From an uncultured Sterolibacterium sp. (lineage in GTDB: Bacteria; Pseudomonadota; Gammaproteobacteria; Burkholderiales; Rhodocyclaceae), in NCBI GenBank assembly GCA_903904605.1, contig CAIVDC010000098.1, positions 1 through 32,595 on the forward strand: a stretch of DNA of 32,595 nt, written 5' to 3'. Shown in pieces: positions 28,746 to 32,595 of this stretch; positions within the stretch are counted from its first letter, which is position 1, and each line of letters starts with the position of its first letter. Position numbers and translations under genes: made by a program. The notes below the pieces were generated by a model. That model did not search any database. It was given only the letters and a program-made list of their open reading frames with translations, and had not been told where the DNA came from.

Positions 28746-29048
28746 TACGCGGGAACGTCCTTCAGAATAATCGCTGAAATGTTGCAAGCATATCTGAATT
28801 TGCCTGGGCCTGGAAAGAAGGCAGGCGAATTGGCGGAAAAGGCACGCTTACCGGGGGCGGTTGCCGGAGAGATTCGTCCAGCATTCGAGCCACCTTGGCC
28901 TGCGGCGCGCGCATCGGTCATTGGCCCGCAGCGCGCCGGACATGGCATACTTCAAGCGACAGCACCCGGAGCCGCGAACGCGTAGCGAATTTGGCGATGC
29001 CTGCACAGGCCATCGCAGGGTATTTCCCGGTCTTAGAGGTTCACGCAA
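28746..29048. other. Divergent intergenic region, hemerythrin / RibK-HAD
   Basis: These roughly 300 bases separate two divergent genes and should hold both promoters, but I find no well-spaced sigma-70 pair on either strand. I see no FMN riboswitch (RFN element) before the RibK-HAD gene. Open frames crossing this region lack family resemblance and are probably shadows. Confidence 0.4.
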
Positions 29049-30092
29049 ATGACGGTGATTGAAGGACGACTGGTCAGCGGCCTGGGGCAGGCTGCGGATT
29101 TCACGCAGATCGACTGGGTGCGGCGACAACTTCTCGGCCTGGCCGGGATCGATCCGCATCCCGGCACGGTCAATCTGGTACTCGGCGACGAGGGCGAACG
29201 GAAAAGGTGGCGAAGCTGGCGCAAGATGCCGGGCAAAGTCATGGCGGCGCCGGATGCCGATTTCTGCAGCGCGCGCTGCTATCCGGTGCGGGTCGACGGC
29301 AGGATTCCCGCAGCGGTCGTGCTGCCGGAAACGGCAGGCTATCCGGAAGACAAGGTCGAAATCGTCGCAGCTTTGCCGCTGCGCCGGCATTTGTCGCTGG
29401 TCGAAGATGACCTGGTCAGGGTGGAACTGTGTCGTCCTCTCGCTGCCACGGCCGTACTGTTCGATATCGACGGCACGCTCGTCGCCTCCGTGGCTGCCTA
29501 CCTGGAGATCGCGCGGATCGCGGCCCAACCGTATGGCCTGGACGTGACCGAACAGCATGTGCGTCATTCGCTTGCGACGGGCAGCAACTTCTGGAAGACC
29601 GTCGTGCCGGACGATTGCCGGGATGGCGATGCCTTGATGAAGGCCATGTCTGCCCAGGCCGTGCGCCATTGGCCTCAGGTGTTGCGCGAGCATGGCAGGG
29701 TGTTCGACGGGCTCGCCCAGACGCTCGATGCCCTGAAACGACGGGGCATAATCCTCGGCGTCGTCAGCGGAGCCCGGCCTGAAGTACTCGATCTGCTTCG
29801 CGAGGACGGGATTCTCGATCGTTTCGACGCTGTCGTGTTGGGTGCGGACGTCTCCCGGCGCAAGCCGGATCCGGAAGGCCTAGTGAAGTGTCTGCGTGAA
29901 CTGGGCGTCGAAGCCGATCGGGCGGTCTACGTCGGCGATACTCCTGTGGACATTCAGGCGAGCCGTGCTGCCGGCGTGCGCGCGGTGGCCGTGCTTACGG
30001 GGGCCGGCGACAGCGCCATGATGTCGGCACAAGAACCCGATCGCCTCGTCTTGTCGCATCTCAGTCTGCCCGGGATCATCGAGCCTTGGTAG
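29049..30092 (+). CDS. CTP-dependent riboflavin kinase-like domain fused to HAD hydrolase
   Basis: This 347-residue protein joins two domains. Residues 3-128 match the archaeal CTP-dependent riboflavin kinase (RibK/DUF120): VIEGRLVSGLG, then DPHPGTVNL with the Thr40-x-Asn42 pair that holds magnesium in the archaeal enzyme, then CYPVRVDGRIPAAVVLPE and EIVAALPLRRHLSL. Residues 134-347 are a HAD phosphatase: motif I FDIDGT (Asp139, Asp141), motif II VVSGA, motif III Lys in RRKPDPEG, motif IV VYVGDTPVDI, with a helical cap between motifs I and II as in phosphoglycolate-phosphatase-like enzymes. Archaeal RibK usually has GEG where this has GQAAD, so nucleotide use may differ. AGAGG precedes the ATG. 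Flavin/FMN turnover is inferred; the HAD substrate is unknown. Confidence 0.85.
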   Translation: MTVIEGRLVSGLGQAADFTQIDWVRRQLLGLAGIDPHPGTVNLVLGDEGERKRWRSWRKMPGKVMAAPDADFCSARCYPVRVDGRIPAAVVLPETAGYPEDKVEIVAALPLRRHLSLVEDDLVRVELCRPLAATAVLFDIDGTLVASVAAYLEIARIAAQPYGLDVTEQHVRHSLATGSNFWKTVVPDDCRDGDALMKAMSAQAVRHWPQVLREHGRVFDGLAQTLDALKRRGIILGVVSGARPEVLDLLREDGILDRFDAVVLGADVSRRKPDPEGLVKCLRELGVEADRAVYVGDTPVDIQASRAAGVRAVAVLTGAGDSAMMSAQEPDRLVLSHLSLPGIIEPW

Positions 30093-30110
30093 CGCGAGCC
30101 GCGGGATAGC

Positions 30111-31766
30111 GTGAATAAGCCATTTTCATCACTTCTGGCCGAACTGAAGGCCTCGTCGCCGCTCCGGCACGTGGCATTCCGCCATTTCTATTTCGGAACC
30201 ATAGGCTCGGCGCTGGGCTACACCATGCAGGCGACCGTTGCGGCATGGCTGATGGCCACGATCACGCCATCGCCGCTGATGGTCGCCCTGGTTCAGACGG
30301 CCAGCACCACGCCGACGTTGCTCTTCGGACTGCTTGGCGGGGCGCTGGCCGACATTGTCGATAGACGAAAGATCATCCTCGTCGCGCAAAGCGTCCTGCT
30401 TGTCGCAACGGCCATCCTCGGCACCGCCACGCTGACGAACTCGATCGGCCCGGCTTCCTTGCTGGCGCTGACTTTCATGGTCGGAGTCGGGTTCACCTTC
30501 TACCAACCGGCGCAGCAAGCCCACGTCAACGAACTGGTGCCGTCCAGGGACCTGCACCGTGCCGTCGCATTGGGCGCAGTGGCTTTCAATGTCGCTCGCG
30601 CCGCCGGTCCGGCGTGCGCCGGCGCCATTGCCGCATGGATCGGTTCCGGCAGCGCATTCCTGACCAGCGCTGCCTGCTTCGTCATCATGATTTACGCCGC
30701 GCGCCACCTGAAGCCGCGCGCGCATGCATTGCCGGGCGTTCCCGAAAGATTGCTCTCCGGTGTGCAAAGCGGCCTGCGCTTCGTGCGTCATTCTCCTGGC
30801 ATGCGCGCGCTGGTTTTCCGCAACTTCAGCTTCGCGGTCTGCGCCAGCGCGTTCTGGGCGCTGCTGCCGGTGATCGCCCGAGATCAGCTGAAGCTCGGCG
30901 CAGGAGGATTCGGCTTGCTCTCGGCCGGGTTCGGGCTCGGCGCGATCCTGGGTGCGGTCTCGATCCCGGCGCAGCTGCAGCGCCGATCCTTGAATTCCGT
31001 GGTGCTCTCGGCAAACCTGCTGTGGACGCTGGCCATCTTGCTGATTGCCGTCACCGATTCCGCGATCTTCGCGGTGGCAGGAACGTTCGTTGCAGGCATG
31101 GCGTGGGTCTGCGTCTTCGCCAGCCTGACGGCGGGAACCCAAAGCACTGCCCCGGCATGGGTGCGCGCGCGGGCGGTGGGCAGCAGCATTGTCGCGGTTC
31201 AGGCCAGCCTGGCCATTGGCAGCATAATTTGGGGGACATTGGCCTCGGCCATGGGAACGCACGTTGCATTGGCCGCTTCCGCTGTCGCCCTGATCGTGAT
31301 GCAGGGCCTGAGCTACCGGATTCGCGTTGTCCTGGGGAGCGAGGCGGACGTGACGCCCGGATTCCAACTGCCTGAACTCGCCATGGCGCTTCAGCCGATG
31401 GCGGACGATGGTCCGGTATTGATTCAGGTCGAATATCTGATTCCTCTCGGCCAAAGGGATAAATTCCTTCAAGCCATCCGTGCCGTCGAGGCGACGCGGC
31501 GGCGAAACGGGGCAATGAGCTGGCGGGTGTTTGCCGACCTTGGCGAGGAGGGCAGGTTTGTCGAACGCTTCATCATTTCTTCCTGGGCTGAATACGTGCG
31601 CTTGCGCAGCAGGGCGACGGTGGCCGACCGTGCGGCTCACACGGCCATCGAGGAATTCCAGCAGGTGGGGGTGCCGATTCGAGTTTCCCGGCTTATTGGC
31701 GTCGATCTGGGCAATGCGAGGTTCGCCTCCGAGATACCGACGATCGTTGATCTTGACGGCACGTGA
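30111..31766 (+). CDS. MFS_3 (EntS-like) transporter with C-terminal soluble domain
   Basis: This 551-residue protein belongs to the MFS_3 group (PF05977), which includes the enterobactin exporter EntS. About 12 membrane segments fill residues 20-405, with motif A as GGALADIVDRRKIIL, and FYQPAQQAHVNELVP is typical of the group. After the last helix comes a soluble domain of about 120 residues (VEYLIPLGQRDKFLQAIRAV, VERFIISSWAEYVRLRSR), an alpha-beta barrel-like extension common in bacterial members. The start is GTG, 18 bases after the RibK-HAD stop, behind a weak GGGA site, so the two genes are probably co-transcribed. Substrate unknown; export of a flavin or other small aromatic compound is only a guess from context. 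Confidence 0.85.
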   Translation: MNKPFSSLLAELKASSPLRHVAFRHFYFGTIGSALGYTMQATVAAWLMATITPSPLMVALVQTASTTPTLLFGLLGGALADIVDRRKIILVAQSVLLVATAILGTATLTNSIGPASLLALTFMVGVGFTFYQPAQQAHVNELVPSRDLHRAVALGAVAFNVARAAGPACAGAIAAWIGSGSAFLTSAACFVIMIYAARHLKPRAHALPGVPERLLSGVQSGLRFVRHSPGMRALVFRNFSFAVCASAFWALLPVIARDQLKLGAGGFGLLSAGFGLGAILGAVSIPAQLQRRSLNSVVLSANLLWTLAILLIAVTDSAIFAVAGTFVAGMAWVCVFASLTAGTQSTAPAWVRARAVGSSIVAVQASLAIGSIIWGTLASAMGTHVALAASAVALIVMQGLSYRIRVVLGSEADVTPGFQLPELAMALQPMADDGPVLIQVEYLIPLGQRDKFLQAIRAVEATRRRNGAMSWRVFADLGEEGRFVERFIISSWAEYVRLRSRATVADRAAHTAIEEFQQVGVPIRVSRLIGVDLGNARFASEIPTIVDLDGT

Positions 31767-31814
31767 CCTCGCTTCGAGGAAATGCCGGTCGATGATAGCG
31801 ACATGGCGCGCTGA

Positions 31815-31840
31815 TACCCCGGTTGTATTCCCGCGGGGTA
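31815..31840. other. Hairpin between the MFS_3 gene and the TonB-like gene
   Basis: TACCCCG (31815-31821) pairs with CGGGGTA (31834-31840) around a 12-base loop. No T tract follows, so termination is uncertain. The downstream gene starts 33 bases later. Confidence 0.35.
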
Positions 31841-31872
31841 AGATGACTCACTTATCAACGATCTGATCATTC

Positions 31873-32595
31873 ATGCCAAACGCGCACAAGGCTGGCTACT
31901 TGCCAAGGTCCCTGGTGGCGAGTTTACTGCTGCATGCGCTGATTCTTTCGCTTCAGTTTGGCGATATCGGGGATGGTTTGCCTTGGCTCGGCCTGTCGTG
32001 GGACGAGCGCAGGGCGAGCGTGCCTTTGATCCAGGCGATCTTGATTGCGCCGGGTCCCGGCGCGGCGTCGATGGCGGTGACCAAACCGGTTCGCGAGCGC
32101 GATGGTCCCCCTGCCGAAAATGCCCCCGCTACAATCATGGCCCCGCCGGTGATGGTTCAGGCGCCGGTCGAACCGCCACCGGCGGTTGAGGCGGCCCGGC
32201 CAACGATCAGTTTGCGGCCGGCGGCGGATCTGGCGCCGGAAGTTCGAGCGCCCGACCGCCCTGCCGTCGTTGCGGCAGAGAAGACCAACGTTACCGTGCC
32301 GGAAAGGAAGGCCGAGGTTCTGAGCGTGAACAAAGGCAGTCCATGGAAGGTGCCCGTCACACCGAAGGAAGGTGGAGAGGCCGTCCAGGCAGAGTCGCCC
32401 GTACCTGAAGTGAAGCAGGATTCGGAGGTTCTGGCGCAGCGGAAGATCCGGGCTGCGGAACAGTTGGAGCAGGCCGCGCTGATCGAGGGCAACCAGAAAG
32501 CCCTGGAGCAGGAGCAGGCACGGGCGGAGCAGGCACGGGCGGAGCAGGCACGGGCGGAGCAGGCACGGGCGGAGCAGGCACGGGCGGAGCAGGCA
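31873..32595 (+). CDS. TonB/TolA-like envelope protein (partial, runs off the window)
   Basis: An open frame of 241 codons begins at the ATG at 31873 and continues to the right edge. The N-terminus has one membrane anchor (about residues 13-28, SLVASLLLHALILSLQF) with a Ser17-xxx-His21 pair, the motif by which TonB and TolA anchors engage ExbBD or TolQR. A long Pro/Ala/Val-rich periplasmic region follows (residues 70-150, with PPVMVQAPVEPPPAVEA), then a charged helical stretch, then RAEQA repeats. The C-terminal domain is outside the window, so TonB and TolA cannot be told apart. No strong ribosome site is visible. It is not obviously part of a tol-pal or exb operon. Confidence 0.8.
   Translation, partial: MPNAHKAGYLPRSLVASLLLHALILSLQFGDIGDGLPWLGLSWDERRASVPLIQAILIAPGPGAASMAVTKPVRERDGPPAENAPATIMAPPVMVQAPVEPPPAVEAARPTISLRPAADLAPEVRAPDRPAVVAAEKTNVTVPERKAEVLSVNKGSPWKVPVTPKEGGEAVQAESPVPEVKQDSEVLAQRKIRAAEQLEQAALIEGNQKALEQEQARAEQARAEQARAEQARAEQARAEQA
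32521..32595 (+). repeat. Perfect 15-bp tandem repeat inside the TonB/TolA-like gene
   Basis: Five identical copies of CGGGCGGAGCAGGCA, each encoding Arg-Ala-Glu-Gln-Ala, run to the window edge, preceded by a partly matching unit. The array may continue beyond. Identity at the base level suggests recent expansion. The unit keeps the reading frame, so copy-number change would alter only the length of a helical spacer. Confidence 0.95.

Noticed and set aside
28746..29048. FMN riboswitch before the RibK-HAD gene
   Set aside because: The conserved RFN-element segments (such as AGGGG...GACCGGCGGT) are not present.
30129..31640. A 503-codon minus-strand open frame opposite the MFS_3 gene
   Set aside because: Its translation is Arg/Gln/His/Asp-rich and motif-free, a typical shadow of a membrane-protein gene.
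32521..32595. CRISPR array
   Set aside because: The repeats are 15 bp, directly adjacent with no spacers, and lie in frame inside a coding region.

Overview
The window is GC-rich, gene-dense bacterial chromosome. Gene content and order (accA-tilS; ndk-rlmN-pilW-rodZ-ispG-hisS-yfgM-bamB-der; hfq-hflX-hflK-hflC-DUF2065-hisZ-purA; rnr-rlmB) and the protein sequences point to a betaproteobacterium, probably Rhodocyclales or a close relative. This is judged from remembered gene order and protein style, not from a search.

Layout. Positions 1-77 hold the 3' end of a 5S rRNA and the perfect hairpin terminator of its rRNA operon. accA and tilS follow and overlap. A complete TRAP transporter operon (dctP-dctQ-dctM, 2138-5082) comes next and ends at a likely intrinsic terminator. 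From about 5.2 to 14.1 kb runs one long, tightly packed operon whose genes mostly overlap by 1-4 bases: ndk, rlmN, pilW, rodZ, ispG, hisS, a YfgM-like gene, bamB and der. It mixes nucleotide metabolism, RNA modification, isoprenoid synthesis, tRNA charging and envelope assembly. hfq starts a second run: hflX, hflK, hflC, a small membrane protein, hisZ and purA, closed by a strong hairpin at 20.45 kb. A tRNA-Leu(CAG) lies on the minus strand, and its promoter overlaps the start of rnr. rnr and rlmB overlap. A minus-strand MFS transporter, rlmD, and a minus-strand Bax-inhibitor-1/YccA-family gene complete the housekeeping part.

From the tRNA-Ser(UGA) at 27.26 kb to the right edge the region looks accessory. 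Genes are looser, with two gene-poor stretches. It holds an unrecognised Ala/Ser/Thr-rich protein, a single-domain hemerythrin with all seven iron ligands, a fusion of an archaeal-type CTP-dependent riboflavin kinase (DUF120/RibK) domain with a HAD phosphatase, an MFS_3-type exporter close behind it, and the N-terminal part of a TonB/TolA-like protein that runs off the window inside a perfect 15-bp tandem repeat.

The most interesting object is the RibK-HAD fusion at 29049-30092. It would pair a flavin-phosphorylating domain with a phosphatase in one chain. This resembles the plant FMN hydrolase/riboflavin kinase in logic, but uses the archaeal kinase fold and the opposite domain order. Activity is inferred from motifs only.
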